A stretch of 64,000 bases of DNA, taken from the NCBI RefSeq assembly GCF_001624705.1, contig NZ_JSEO01000005.1:124001-188000 (forward strand), in the 5' to 3' direction. Position numbers and translations under genes: made by a program. Positions 9,603 through 18,641 of this stretch are shown piece by piece (within the stretch, counting starts at the first letter, position 1; each line of letters opens with the position of its first letter). The stretch comes from Marinomonas sp. SBI8L. Its GTDB lineage: Bacteria > Pseudomonadota > Gammaproteobacteria > Pseudomonadales > Marinomonadaceae. The notes below the pieces were generated by a model, which saw only the letters and a list, made by a program, of their open reading frames with translations, was not told where the DNA came from and made no database searches.

Positions 9603-10685
9603 TTAATTGCTAAGCGCTTTAACTAGGGTACTTATATTATGTTCCATCATTTTAATATAAGTTCCTGCAGCTTGGTTAGGGCTAGACAAAGCATCGGCAT
9701 AAAGCTCACCACCAATCTTGGCACCCGTTTCACGGGCAATCTGCTCAATTAGGCGAGAGTTAGAAACTTTCTCAACAAATACCGCTTGAATATCATCTTT
9801 GCGGATTTGCTTGATGATTTTCACCACGTCAGCTGCTGAAGCTTCTGCTTCTGTGCTCATACCTTGAGGGGCAGTAAAGTTAAAACCATACTCACGGGCC
9901 AGATAACCAAAAGCATCGTGTGAGGTAATCACATTGCGCTTATTCTCAGGCACTTGGCTCATTTTTTGAGCTAGGTCTTTCTCAAGGGCTTTAAGCGCCT
10001 TCACATAGTCCTTAGCATTTTGGTTGAATTCAGCCGCATGTTCAGGTGCCAGCTTAACGAGTGCTGCGCGAATATTCTCAACATACACAAGTACGTTAGT
10101 CACACTGTGCCAAGCATGTGGATCGAATTCCCCATGGTGATGATGGTGCTCATCTGCGTGGTGCGCTTCTTCATCGTCATGATGTTCTTCTTCATCATGG
10201 TGACCATCTTCGTCATGATGACCTTTTTCATCATGGTGCTCGTCTTCATCGTGATGACCTTCTTCATCATGATGCTCGTCTTCGTCATGATGCTCGTCTT
10301 CGTCGTGATGGCCTGCTTCTTCGTGGTGCTCATCTTCTTCACCAAGGTGAATCAGGTTTACTCCGTCAGTCGCAGCAATTTTGACACCTTTAAAACCAGC
10401 TGATTGCTCTAGTCGTTCCATCCAGCCTTCAAATCCTAGGCCATTTACAACCAATAAATCCGCTTCAGCCACAGCTTGAGCATCCATTGGCGAAGGTTGA
10501 TAAACATGGGCATCACCATTAGCTTCAACCAAGTTAGTGAGACTAATATGCTCACCACCGACTTCTTGCACTAGGTCATTTAAGACACTAAAGCTGGTCA
10601 CAACTTTAAGTTCAGCGGCCAAACCTAATGTCGGGATAGACAAGAGAGCAGACGCGAAAACATTTACCAGATATCTGGATTTCAT
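9603..10685 (-). CDS. znuA: High-affinity zinc ABC transporter, periplasmic binding protein
   Basis: ZnuA captures periplasmic Zn2+ for ZnuBC. A signal peptide (VFASALLSIPTLGLAA) precedes the mature start AELKVVTSFSVLNDL. Metal-ligand histidines are in YQPSPMDAQAV-type and DPHAWHSVTNV segments. A 70-residue His/Asp/Glu loop sits at about 117-187. GTG 10691 is possible, but ATG 10685 overlaps the znuB stop as ATGA with AAGGAT upstream, giving 360 aa. The order is znuC-znuB-znuA. The acidic loop is encoded by near-identical 18-bp repeats, so its length probably varies between strains. Confidence 0.96.
   Translation of the reverse strand: MKSRYLVNVFASALLSIPTLGLAAELKVVTSFSVLNDLVQEVGGEHISLTNLVEANGDAHVYQPSPMDAQAVAEADLLVVNGLGFEGWMERLEQSAGFKGVKIAATDGVNLIHLGEEDEHHEEAGHHDEDEHHDEDEHHDEEGHHDEDEHHDEKGHHDEDGHHDEEEHHDDEEAHHADEHHHHHGEFDPHAWHSVTNVLVYVENIRAALVKLAPEHAAEFNQNAKDYVKALKALEKDLAQKMSQVPENKRNVITSHDAFGYLAREYGFNFTAPQGMSTEAEASAADVVKIIKQIRKDDIQAVFVEKVSNSRLIEQIARETGAKIGGELYADALSSPNQAAGTYIKMMEHNISTLVKALSN
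10125..10337 (-). repeat. Tandem 18-bp coding repeats in znuA (His/Asp/Glu loop)
   Basis: The stretch encodes about ten variants of a six-residue unit of the form HHDEDE or HHDEEG. It is a DNA minisatellite, and long spurious frames appear on both strands within it. Poly-His/acid loops in ZnuA gather zinc. Confidence 0.9.
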
Positions 10686-11593
10686 GAGCACAGATCCTTA
10701 TTAATAGAGGGTTGGGCCGGCCTTGCTAACACAGAGCAAAACAAGCCATTTAACGGGCTAAATAAAATTGAAAAGAGATAACAGATCACCAAAACAAGCA
10801 CTATGCTTGGGCTAGTCGGCAAACCAAAATGGAAAGAAAGCAATAAGCCCGCCCAGCATGAGAGCGCACTCATTCCAATCGAAAGTAAAATAATCGGCTC
10901 TAAACGACGGGCCCAAAAACGAGCAATACAAGCAGGCAATATCATTAATCCCACCGCCATTAAGGTGCCAAGTGCGTGGAAACCAGCAACTAAATTGGCA
11001 ACCACTAAAAACATGAAGGCTAGGTGAGCCCAATTACCGCTTTTACCAAAACTGGCTAAATAATCTGGATCTAACGAGCCAAGCACCAAGGGTCGATAAA
11101 TAATCGCCAATACCACAAGGCTCACCACACAAGTCAGCTGTAATAGAATCAAAGCCACATTATCAAGGGCCAATGCGGTACCAAATAACACATGCAAAAG
11201 GTCGATGTTACTGCCCTTAGCCGAGATCAAAATCACACCTAATGCCAGAGAGCCTAAATAGAAGGCGGCTAACGTACTGTCTTCACTTGAATTAGTTTTA
11301 AGGGCTGTGGCACTGGATAACATGGCCACCAAAAGTCCTGCCATAAGACCACCCAGTGTCATGGCGATCACAGACAAACCACACAACAAATAAGCTATTG
11401 CGGCGCCTGGCAATATGGCGTGCGCCATGGCATCACCGGTCAAACTCAAGCGACGTAACATCAAAAACACACCAATAGGCGCGGACCCAATAGATAAGGT
11501 CACACATCCTAATAAGGCTCTAGCCATAAATTGATAATCTGTAAAAGGTGCAACTAACAATGTATTCAGGTTGAATGGAAACAGGTCAAGCAT
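10682..11593 (-). CDS. znuB: Zinc ABC transporter permease
   Basis: ZnuB is the inner-membrane channel of the zinc importer. The 303-aa protein has about eight hydrophobic segments. It carries the family motif RRLSLTGDAMAHAILPGAAIAYLL (about 47-70) and the ABC-3 coupling segment near GTLMAVGLMILPACIARFWARR. The start overlaps the znuC end by 8 bp and the stop overlaps znuA by 4 bp, so translation is coupled along znuCBA. Confidence 0.95.
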   Translation of the reverse strand: MLDLFPFNLNTLLVAPFTDYQFMARALLGCVTLSIGSAPIGVFLMLRRLSLTGDAMAHAILPGAAIAYLLCGLSVIAMTLGGLMAGLLVAMLSSATALKTNSSEDSTLAAFYLGSLALGVILISAKGSNIDLLHVLFGTALALDNVALILLQLTCVVSLVVLAIIYRPLVLGSLDPDYLASFGKSGNWAHLAFMFLVVANLVAGFHALGTLMAVGLMILPACIARFWARRLEPIILLSIGMSALSCWAGLLLSFHFGLPTSPSIVLVLVICYLFSILFSPLNGLFCSVLARPAQPSINKDLCS

Positions 11594-12329
11594 GATCTAA
11601 AAGGTCCAACCTCGAATCTGTCGTCACTTCTAATGGTGCTTGCTCTATCGCATTGTCATTCGATGCGTCTAACAGGGACTTACTATTACCCTGCAATAGA
11701 CCACTCGGATGGAATAACAAACACTGATCAAAATGCTGTTTCACCAATTCAAGATCATGAATGGCAGCCACTATGGTTGCCCCTTGTTCTTGGCAATATT
11801 TAAGTTGTTCTAGCAAAACAGAAATGGTGGCTTCATCCACGCCATTAAAAGGCTCATCAAGCAATAACAATTTACTGGGTTGCAGCAACATGCGAGCAAA
11901 CAAAGCCCTTTGCATCTGACCGCCTGACAGCTCACTCAGATGCACCTTGGTCATATCGCTCAAGCCCACTCTTTCTATGGCCTCATGCACTTCTTTGTCA
12001 TAGTTTCGCATTGAGCGCCACCAGCCTGTCTGAGTCCAAAGGCCAGTGCTTACAAATTCTTTTAGATCAATCGGAAAGCCTTTTTCAATTCGCGCCTGTT
12101 GCGGTAAATAAGCAATATCATGGGAACGCACTACATCTAATTTCACACTACCACTTAGGGGTTTTACTAAACCCATAATGGTTTTAAGCAGGGTAGATTT
12201 ACCCGAACCATTTAAGCCCACCAAGGCCAGCACATCTGAGTACTGTACTTCTACATTGATATCAGTCGCTAATGGGCTTTGAGCTTGATAACCAATGCTC
12301 AAGCCCTCCAAAGTGATCATGGCAGACAT
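11586..12329 (-). CDS. znuC: Zinc ABC transporter ATPase
   Basis: ZnuC powers zinc uptake. It is a complete 247-aa ABC ATPase with Walker A GLNGSGKST (about 37-45), Q-loop LPQQARIEKGFPID, signature LSGGQMQRALFARML, Walker B LLLLDEPFNGVD and switch histidine AAIHDLE. It is the first gene of the minus-strand zinc operon, directly downstream of the divergent znuC-folE2 intergenic region with the Zur-box-like dyad. Confidence 0.95.
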   Translation of the reverse strand: MSAMITLEGLSIGYQAQSPLATDINVEVQYSDVLALVGLNGSGKSTLLKTIMGLVKPLSGSVKLDVVRSHDIAYLPQQARIEKGFPIDLKEFVSTGLWTQTGWWRSMRNYDKEVHEAIERVGLSDMTKVHLSELSGGQMQRALFARMLLQPSKLLLLDEPFNGVDEATISVLLEQLKYCQEQGATIVAAIHDLELVKQHFDQCLLFHPSGLLQGNSKSLLDASNDNAIEQAPLEVTTDSRLDLLDHA

Positions 12330-12449
12330 AATTTATAACAACCCAACATTTAAAAGGATGAGAACTAGGCTTAATAAAGCGAGCGGAACAAAGCGCGCAA
12401 CAAAGCCAAGAGAGTAAAAAGGCATAATTTAATCATTCTAATTATTTAC

Positions 12450-12468
12450 GTTATGATATAACATATCA
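12450..12468. promoter_or_regulatory. Zur-box-like dyad between znuC and folE2
   Basis: GTTATGATATAAC (12450-12462) is a GTTAT-N3-ATAAC dyad like the gammaproteobacterial Zur consensus. It overlaps a second dyad, TGATAT-N3-ATATCA (12454-12468). It is the only such site in the divergent region and could repress znuCBA-zevAB and folE2 together when zinc is plentiful; zur itself lies next to folE2. Confidence 0.8.
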
Positions 12469-12578
12469 TTCAAGGTTTTATAAAGTAAACAATTAAAGTG
12501 ACGCCCTTGCAGTAAGTCGCGACCAAAACAGCCATGCAAAGGCCTCAAAGTGAATAGATAAAATATTTAGGAGATACC

Positions 12579-13529
12579 TTGATCGATCAACTGCCTGATG
12601 TTGCACACACTCAAGTTAACAGTCAGCAACCCAAAATAAATTGGGTTGGCATGGACGACATTTATCTGCCTATTAGCTTAGAAGAAGCCGGAAAACAGCT
12701 ACCTAGCCAAGCATGTGCCAGCATAGCGGTTGATCTACCCGGTGGAGAAAATGCAGCTAAGGGCATTCATATGTCACGCCTTTACTTTCTACTGAATGAA
12801 CTCGCCCAGCAGCCACTCAAACCAGAAACGCTGAAACATTGTTTAGAGCAAGTACTGGCAAGCCACAGTGATTTGGACTCAAGTGTCGTTAGAATAGAAC
12901 TTGCCTTTGACCTATTATGGCAACGCCCAGCACTGGTTAGTGGGAGCCCAGCGGGATGGCGTGCTTACCCTATGGTATTAAGCGCACAACTGAGTAAAGA
13001 CTCGGGCTTTAGCTTGTCGTTACAAGCTGAGTTCCAATACTCGTCAACTTGCCCTTGTTCTGCCGCCCTTGTCAGAGAGACTTTGTCCAACCAGTTTAGC
13101 CAAAACTTTGCAGATCAAGAATCTATTCCGACTCAAGAAGTTGCGCAATGGCTTAAACAAAATGGCACCCTAGCGACACCTCATAGCCAACGCAGTTTAG
13201 CGCTTATCACCTTGCCACTTAACGAAGCAGCAGGCGCCTTCAATCTTGTAGCCTTGATCGAAGAAGTTGAAACTATTATCGCCACACCTGTGCAAACCAG
13301 TGTCAAACGAGCGGATGAACTTGCCTTCGCCGAACTCAATGGCAGCAATCTGATTTTTGTTGAAGATATCAGCCGTAAACTCGGCAAGGTATTAAAAGAA
13401 AAATATGAAGCGGTAGAAATTCAAGTAAGACACTTGGAAAGCCTACACGCCCATAACGCCTTTGCTCAGGTTTTACCTGATGTGAGCCAATCAGGTCTTA
13501 GGCCGCAATTTAAACAGGGTCCAAAATAA
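12579..13529 (+). CDS. folE2: Zinc-independent GTP cyclohydrolase (type IB)
   Basis: FolE2 makes 7,8-dihydroneopterin triphosphate from GTP, the first step of folate synthesis. It replaces the zinc enzyme FolE when zinc is scarce because it can use other metals. At 316 aa, the family is recognised by INWVGMDDIYLPI near the N-terminus, the metal-site cysteines in STCPCSAA (158-160) and VRHLESLHAHNAFA at the C-terminus. The only suitable start is TTG 12579, with AGGAG 5 nt before it; the next ATG would delete the conserved QLPDV opening. Its place opposite znuC across a Zur-like site explains its role. Confidence 0.95.
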   Translation: MIDQLPDVAHTQVNSQQPKINWVGMDDIYLPISLEEAGKQLPSQACASIAVDLPGGENAAKGIHMSRLYFLLNELAQQPLKPETLKHCLEQVLASHSDLDSSVVRIELAFDLLWQRPALVSGSPAGWRAYPMVLSAQLSKDSGFSLSLQAEFQYSSTCPCSAALVRETLSNQFSQNFADQESIPTQEVAQWLKQNGTLATPHSQRSLALITLPLNEAAGAFNLVALIEEVETIIATPVQTSVKRADELAFAELNGSNLIFVEDISRKLGKVLKEKYEAVEIQVRHLESLHAHNAFAQVLPDVSQSGLRPQFKQGPK

Positions 13530-13629
13530 GAGGTTTCTCTAAGCAATACCTAAAAAGCCAGAGAATAGATAAGCAACCGCTAAGCAATCGCTAAAAAACA
13601 GATAACGAATAGATAAACAAAAGTTATCA

Positions 13630-13657
13630 GGGCTCAGGTACAATGAGCCCGTTTTTT
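13630..13657 (+). terminator. Rho-independent terminator after folE2
   Basis: GGGCTC (13630-13635) pairs with GAGCCC (13645-13650), followed by GTTTTTT. It separates folE2 from zur. Confidence 0.85.
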
Positions 13658-13730
13658 AGTAGAGGTCATTTAACCAAGGCCGTTTAACAGTGCTATCTAA
13701 AAGAAGTTGTCTAAAAGAGGAAGGGTTAAC

Positions 13731-14249
13731 GTGAGCGTGACACATTCAGACTATAAGGACATAGTGGCAAGTGCAGCCAACCGCTGTAAAGATTCAGGCG
13801 GACGCCTAACCGTAAAAAGGGAAGAGATTTTAAAAGTCCTACTTGCCAGCAAAATACCTTTATCAGCCTACGAAGTATTAGACCTTTATAAAGAGCAAAC
13901 CCAAGAATCCATGCCGCCTATGTCGGTTTATCGCATTCTTGAGTTTCTAGAACAGCAAGAGCTTATTCACAGGCTTGGCTCACAAAATAAATTTATTGCC
14001 TGCTCCCATATAAAACAAGACTGCGCCCACCAAGTCTCTCAGTTTCTCATTTGTCGTAACTGCCAAAGCGTGAAAGAAGTCAGCATAGCCCAAGCCCTAG
14101 TCAAAGAGCTTAATGAGCAAGTCAAAGAAGCTGACTATCAACTACTCAGCCCCCAGCTTGAATTAGATTGTATTTGCAGCACTTGTCTGAAGGAAAAAAG
14201 TCTTAAGGAAGAAAGGCTAAAAGAAGAAAACCTCAAGCAGAAAGACTAA
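13731..14249 (+). CDS. zur: Zinc uptake regulator, Fur family
   Basis: Zur is the zinc-sensing repressor of zinc-uptake genes. The winged helix (about 25-90) includes MPPMSVYRILEFLEQQELIHRL. Structural-zinc cysteines follow as CRNC (108-111) and a CxCxxC cluster at 147-152. GTG 13731 is preferred because GAGGAAGGG is 5-7 nt upstream, giving 172 aa; TTG 13707 would lack a ribosome site. The last 20 residues are a lysine/glutamate-rich repeat (KEKSLKEERLKEEN), an unusual charged tail for Zur. It adjoins its likely targets folE2 and znuCBA. Confidence 0.9.
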   Translation: MSVTHSDYKDIVASAANRCKDSGGRLTVKREEILKVLLASKIPLSAYEVLDLYKEQTQESMPPMSVYRILEFLEQQELIHRLGSQNKFIACSHIKQDCAHQVSQFLICRNCQSVKEVSIAQALVKELNEQVKEADYQLLSPQLELDCICSTCLKEKSLKEERLKEENLKQKD

Positions 14250-14265
14250 AGAATAAAAACCTAAA

Positions 14266-14312
14266 AAATAAAAAAGAGAGTGCTGAAAGCGAATAGCGCC
14301 CAACACTTTCTT
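14266..14312 (-). terminator. Probable terminator of the MFS gene (minus strand)
   Basis: On the minus strand, AGTGT and GCACT can pair with an inner GCG/CGC step. Two long T runs (14265-14282 region) follow. The stem is imperfect; it lies between convergent zur and MFS genes. Confidence 0.5.
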
Positions 14313-14351
14313 ACTTCTCTTAAATTATTTACCCTTATCTCATTCTCTCTA

Positions 14352-15569
14352 CTAGCTCGCCAGCATAGCCCGCACTCGCGCCACAGGCCTTTCATCAATC
14401 AAAACATGGATCACAGCGGTTAATAAGGCGATGCCAGCGGCCATCCACCAAACCACATCGTAAGAGCCGGTCGCATCATAAAGATAACCACCCAACCAAA
14501 CACCACTGAATGAACCTAACTGATGGCTCAAGAAGACGATGCCATACAACATGCCCATATATTTAAGACCAAACATCTGCGCCACCAAACCAGAAGTGGG
14601 CGGTACCGTCGCCAACCATAAAAGCCCAGTGACAATCGAGAAGGCATACACATTCATAGCCGTCATAGGCAGCAACATGAAGGCGGCAATGGATATTGCA
14701 CGCAAAGCATAAATATAGGTCAGCAACATTTTCTTAGAATATTTGCCCGACCAAGAACCAGATAACAAACAGCCAAAGATATTAAATAAACCAATCAAGG
14801 CCAGACTTGCCACCGCAATACTTTCGTCAAAACCTTGGTCGGTTAAAAAGGCAGGCATATGTACCGTGATAAACGCGAGCTGGAAACCACAGACAAAAAA
14901 GCCAATCACTAACCACCAATAATGGGCATGTTGGCTCGCCTCTTTTAAGGCTTCAGACATGGTTTGTTTGTCTTGATCATCCGTACTTTGCTCTGATGTT
15001 TTAATACCCTTAAAGGTAAAGGCCAAAAGCACCATCATGAAGGCCGAAGCTGCCATTAGTAGAAGCGCCGTGCTCCAGCCATACGCTTCGATAAAACCTT
15101 GTGCCACAGGAATCACTAACAGTTGTCCAGCAGATCCAGCTGCACTACCTAAACCTAAGGCGAAAGCACGTTTTTCAGGGCTCACCATTCGCGCCATAGC
15201 CGGTAATACCACACCAAAGCCAGTGGCTGCGATCCCCATCCCCATCAAAAGGCCTGCGCCTAGATTAAGCCCAAAGACACCATCGGCATTAGCGGTGACA
15301 TACAAGCCCAAAGCATAAACAAGGGCACCGATCACCACAGCTTTTACCGTGCCATATTTATCCGCAAAGGCACCGGCAATTGGCTGAAACAGCCCCCAAC
15401 AGAGGTTTTGCAGAGCAAGAGAGAAGGCAAATACTTCTCGGCCATATTGAAATTCGGTAGAAATCGGGGCCATAAAAAAGCCCATGGAAGAGCGCAAACC
15501 AAAGTTAAGCGCTAATAAGATGCAAGCAAATGCAATGGCAAAGCTAATGAGTTTTACTGGGGTCGACAT
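14352..15569 (-). CDS. Major facilitator superfamily transporter
   Basis: This is a 405-aa MFS permease with about 12 membrane helices. GAFADKYGTVKAVVIGALVYALGL (about 66-90) contains the loop 2-3 A-motif, and GSWSGKYSKKMLL is the equivalent in the second half. It resembles the monocarboxylate/OFA-type branch that includes many carboxylate and drug-like carriers. The substrate cannot be told from sequence. It is a single gene between the zinc block and the nag operon, with its own ribosome site (AGGATACGTT) before ATG. Confidence 0.85.
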   Translation of the reverse strand: MSTPVKLISFAIAFACILLALNFGLRSSMGFFMAPISTEFQYGREVFAFSLALQNLCWGLFQPIAGAFADKYGTVKAVVIGALVYALGLYVTANADGVFGLNLGAGLLMGMGIAATGFGVVLPAMARMVSPEKRAFALGLGSAAGSAGQLLVIPVAQGFIEAYGWSTALLLMAASAFMMVLLAFTFKGIKTSEQSTDDQDKQTMSEALKEASQHAHYWWLVIGFFVCGFQLAFITVHMPAFLTDQGFDESIAVASLALIGLFNIFGCLLSGSWSGKYSKKMLLTYIYALRAISIAAFMLLPMTAMNVYAFSIVTGLLWLATVPPTSGLVAQMFGLKYMGMLYGIVFLSHQLGSFSGVWLGGYLYDATGSYDVVWWMAAGIALLTAVIHVLIDERPVARVRAMLAS

Positions 15570-15744
15570 AACGTATCCTGAGTTTATCTATACCTATACC
15601 AGCCATTGCTTAAGGGCAAATATCTGGCTTATCTTTTAGAGTTCAGTTTCTAATCACTCTAATTTCAAGAGACTCTACTTTCTAATGCTTCTTTTTTCTA
15701 ACAGCATGGCTAAAGAGTACAGATAAACTTAAGGATAAAAGTCG

Positions 15745-16908
15745 TCAAACTTGAACGGTTTCTGCTTGGTAAGCTATCTCCCCATCAATCCAAGTTTGCT
15801 GTACAAAAAGGTCATCATCTAGCGCCACAAGACTAGCACGATATCCAACTTGAATGCGGCCAAATTCTTCATCTAAACCTAAAAATTCAGCCGGCCTTAG
15901 GGATGCCATTTGCAAGGCACTGGCTTCATCAAGACCGATCAGTTTTACCGCATTACGTACCGCGCTAGCCATATCAAGATCAGACCCTGCTAGGGTGCCG
16001 TCTTCTGTCGTTACTTTACCCTGATGACGTATCACCTTTTTACCTAATAACGCCATTTCGCTGGCTTCATAACCCACACTTTGAATCGCATCTGTGACCA
16101 GCATGACTCGCTCGCTACCTTTAGCCGCAAGCGCTACTTTCATCACAGCAGGATGCACATGGTGACCATCGGCAATCAAACCACACCAGGTATCATGACC
16201 TGTTTGCAGGGCAGCACCTACAACACCCGGCTCACGAGACGTTAGCCCACTCATAGCATTGAATAAATGGGTAAAACCACGGGCACCGTTATTGACCGCT
16301 GCCATAGCTTCTTCATAGGTTGCCGCCGAATGACCAATACAAACAATGGCATCTTGGGCCACCAGCCAACTCACAAAGTCCGCAGGTACTTGCTCTGGCG
16401 CTAAGGTCACCATTAACTTACCCGATTCAGGCAAACTCAATAATGATGCGACCTTGTCTTCCGTAGGCGAACGCAGCTTACCTTCGTCATGCACGCCTTT
16501 TCGTACAGGATTCAAATAAGGGCCTTCATAATGTATACCCAGAATACCCGGCATCTCGCTTTCTATCGCTTGATTAATCACCTTATGGGCAGCAGACATG
16601 ATACTAAAATCATCTGAGATTAAAGTCGGCATCATGGCCACTGTGCCATATTGGGCGTGCACCTGAATCATAGTATTTAGAGAAACCAAACTAGGCTCAT
16701 GATTAAACAAGGCACCGCCACCACCATTAACATGCACATCAATAAAACCCGGTACTAACTTATCTACCTCAATACCATCAAGGTCAATGCCATCATCCTG
16801 ACTTGCTCTTGGGGAAATGCGTTTAATTCTTTGCCCTTCAATTTCAACCACTTGATGCTTTAACCAGCGCTCCCCATCAAACAGCTTATTTACTAAGAAT
16901 CGTGTCAT
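15745..16908 (-). CDS. nagA: N-acetylglucosamine-6-phosphate deacetylase
   Basis: NagA removes acetate from GlcNAc-6-phosphate to give glucosamine-6-phosphate. The amidohydrolase fold is shown by PGFIDVHVNGGGG (about 50-62), GIHYEGPYLNP with the metal-ligand glutamate, CIGHSAATYEEA, GFTHLFNAMSG and LVTDAI with the catalytic aspartate. At 387 aa it has the usual length. It overlaps the kinase gene by 4 bp (ATGA) as the third gene of a minus-strand nagB-kinase-nagA operon. Confidence 0.95.
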   Translation of the reverse strand: MTRFLVNKLFDGERWLKHQVVEIEGQRIKRISPRASQDDGIDLDGIEVDKLVPGFIDVHVNGGGGALFNHEPSLVSLNTMIQVHAQYGTVAMMPTLISDDFSIMSAAHKVINQAIESEMPGILGIHYEGPYLNPVRKGVHDEGKLRSPTEDKVASLLSLPESGKLMVTLAPEQVPADFVSWLVAQDAIVCIGHSAATYEEAMAAVNNGARGFTHLFNAMSGLTSREPGVVGAALQTGHDTWCGLIADGHHVHPAVMKVALAAKGSERVMLVTDAIQSVGYEASEMALLGKKVIRHQGKVTTEDGTLAGSDLDMASAVRNAVKLIGLDEASALQMASLRPAEFLGLDEEFGRIQVGYRASLVALDDDLFVQQTWIDGEIAYQAETVQV

Positions 16909-17789
16909 ACTGCACTCCTCCCTATCTTATGCCTTGCCATATAAATGGCACCATCCATTGCATCACCTTCCGCTTCGACCAAATAATTCAGGTACTGCTT
17001 AGGTAAATAAGCTTTTAAAGCAGTAGACACACCGCCTGTTAACACGACTTTTTCAGCCCCTTTCGCCAACAAACAATCAAGATAACGATTGGCCCAAAGG
17101 CTATGCTCTTGCACTATGGCTAAGGCAACCTCATCGCCATTGGCCGCATGTCTAAACACTAATGGCGCATACACCCCATATTCTCTGGGTAAGGGTTGGC
17201 GATTAAGGAACAAAACATATTGAGAGGCATCATCTGAAAACATTTGGTTAATTTCTTGCGTCAATGAAGACTCTCTACCAATGCCATCCAAGGCCGCTAA
17301 TGAGGCTTCCAATGCCGACAAACCAATACGTGCGCCACTGCCCTGATCAGACACAGGAAATCCCCAGCCACCTATGACATCAAATTCACCATCATGATAA
17401 TTAAGCCCACAGCTGCCCGTACCAAAAATCAGCAGGCCGCCATTCTTTCCTGAGAACGCGCCTAAACAAGCAGTATGGGCATCACTTAACAGGTAAACCG
17501 CCGCAAAAGGATGAGCCTGAGACAAAACAATATCTTGCTCTAATGCTTGATTCGCTCCCGCTAAACCTAGGCCCAGATGCACTCTTGAATAATCAGATTC
17601 TTTTAAATCCGCTTGGTCACAGGCTTGTTGGCAAGCATCCATAATATTTTGCCACGCAGCCTGAATCCCAATTCTTGGATTAGCAGAGCCAGACACGCCT
17701 TCTCCTAGAAAGCAGCCATCACTATTTACCAAGCGCGCGCGACAATGGGTGCCGCCCCCATCAACGCCTAAATACAAACTGCTATTCAT
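16905..17789 (-). CDS. BadF/BadG-type sugar kinase, probable N-acetylglucosamine/glucosamine kinase
   Basis: This is a 294-aa ASKHA-fold kinase of the BadF/BadG/BcrA/BcrD family. It has phosphate-1 motif LGVDGGGTHCRARL (about 6-19), LIFGTGSCG, DQGSGARIG and VVLTGGVS. It lies between nagB and nagA, overlapping them by 8 and 4 bp. It would phosphorylate imported amino sugar at C6 and so feed NagA/NagB. This fits an ABC-type importer that, unlike a PTS, delivers unphosphorylated sugar. The exact substrate (GlcNAc or GlcN) is inferred from context. Confidence 0.88.
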   Translation of the reverse strand: MNSSLYLGVDGGGTHCRARLVNSDGCFLGEGVSGSANPRIGIQAAWQNIMDACQQACDQADLKESDYSRVHLGLGLAGANQALEQDIVLSQAHPFAAVYLLSDAHTACLGAFSGKNGGLLIFGTGSCGLNYHDGEFDVIGGWGFPVSDQGSGARIGLSALEASLAALDGIGRESSLTQEINQMFSDDASQYVLFLNRQPLPREYGVYAPLVFRHAANGDEVALAIVQEHSLWANRYLDCLLAKGAEKVVLTGGVSTALKAYLPKQYLNYLVEAEGDAMDGAIYMARHKIGRSAV

Positions 17790-18624
17790 GTGTTTTTCCC
17801 AATTCAGATTGTGCTAGCCTGTCTTTCGTTAAAGTACTCTTTGCTAACAGGTCTTGCTGCTTCTCACTCCATTGATAATATTCTTTCAGACTTAATTCAG
17901 CCGCAGCCGCTTCATCAATGATGACAGTCACATTGGTATGTTGTTGCAAAGCACTGGCAGGCACCATGGCAGAGAGAGGACCTTCTACCATTGCCTTTAT
18001 CGCACTGGCTTTATTCTCACCCGTTGCCAATAAGAGTATGTCTTTCGCTTCTAGAATCGTGCCGATTCCCATGGTTAAAGCAAGATAAGGCTGAAATTCA
18101 CCCTCAGCAAAAAAGCGTTTATTCGCCTCGACTGTCGATTGCGATAAGGTCTTTACCCGAGTACGAGAAGCGAGGCTGGAGCTAGGTTCATTAAAACCAA
18201 TATGACCATTGATACCAATCCCTAATATTTGCAGATCAATTCCCCCTGCTGCTGCAATCTGTGCTTCATAGTCAGCCGCACTTTTCACTAGCTCAGATTT
18301 GGTAGCCAGATTCGCTGCTGGCACCTGAGTATTGTCTGGCTGTATATCAAGCAGCTCAAACAAATGATGATTCATAAAATAGCGATAACTCTGATTATGC
18401 TCAGCACTGATACCTATGTACTCATCAAGGTTAAAGCTTTGAACCTGCTTAAAACTTAACTCTGCCTTCTGGTAACGGTTTATTAACTCTCTATATAAGG
18501 CCAGAGGTGTCGACCCTGTCGCCAAACCCAACACACTATTTGCCTTTATTGATATCTGTTGAGCCAGACGATCAGCAGCATACTGGGCTACTTTTTTGGC
18601 ATTAGGCAAAATAATAATTCGCAT
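17782..18624 (-). CDS. nagB: Glucosamine-6-phosphate deaminase
   Basis: NagB converts glucosamine-6-phosphate to fructose-6-phosphate and ammonia. The family is shown by LGLATGSTPLALYREL, SFNLDEYIG (catalytic Asp), GIGINGHIGFNEP and SSLASRTRVKTL. ATG 18624 follows GGAGATAGGT and begins MRIIILPNA, the family-typical opening, giving 280 aa; the upstream TTG 18636 lies inside the ribosome site. About 25 extra C-terminal residues beyond the usual end are rich in Lys/Gln/Leu. It is the first gene of the nag operon, divergent from the ABC importer. Confidence 0.95.
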   Translation of the reverse strand: MRIIILPNAKKVAQYAADRLAQQISIKANSVLGLATGSTPLALYRELINRYQKAELSFKQVQSFNLDEYIGISAEHNQSYRYFMNHHLFELLDIQPDNTQVPAANLATKSELVKSAADYEAQIAAAGGIDLQILGIGINGHIGFNEPSSSLASRTRVKTLSQSTVEANKRFFAEGEFQPYLALTMGIGTILEAKDILLLATGENKASAIKAMVEGPLSAMVPASALQQHTNVTVIIDEAAAAELSLKEYYQWSEKQQDLLAKSTLTKDRLAQSELGKTHE

Positions 18625-18641
18625 ACCTATCTCCAATTAAT

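Noticed and set aside
10125-10337. znuA repeats as a CRISPR-like array
   Set aside because: They are continuous 18-bp coding repeats without spacers.
10020-10403. Plus-strand hydrophobic ORF of 127 codons within znuA
   Set aside because: It is the antisense of the His/Asp/Glu repeats, whose low complexity removes stops.
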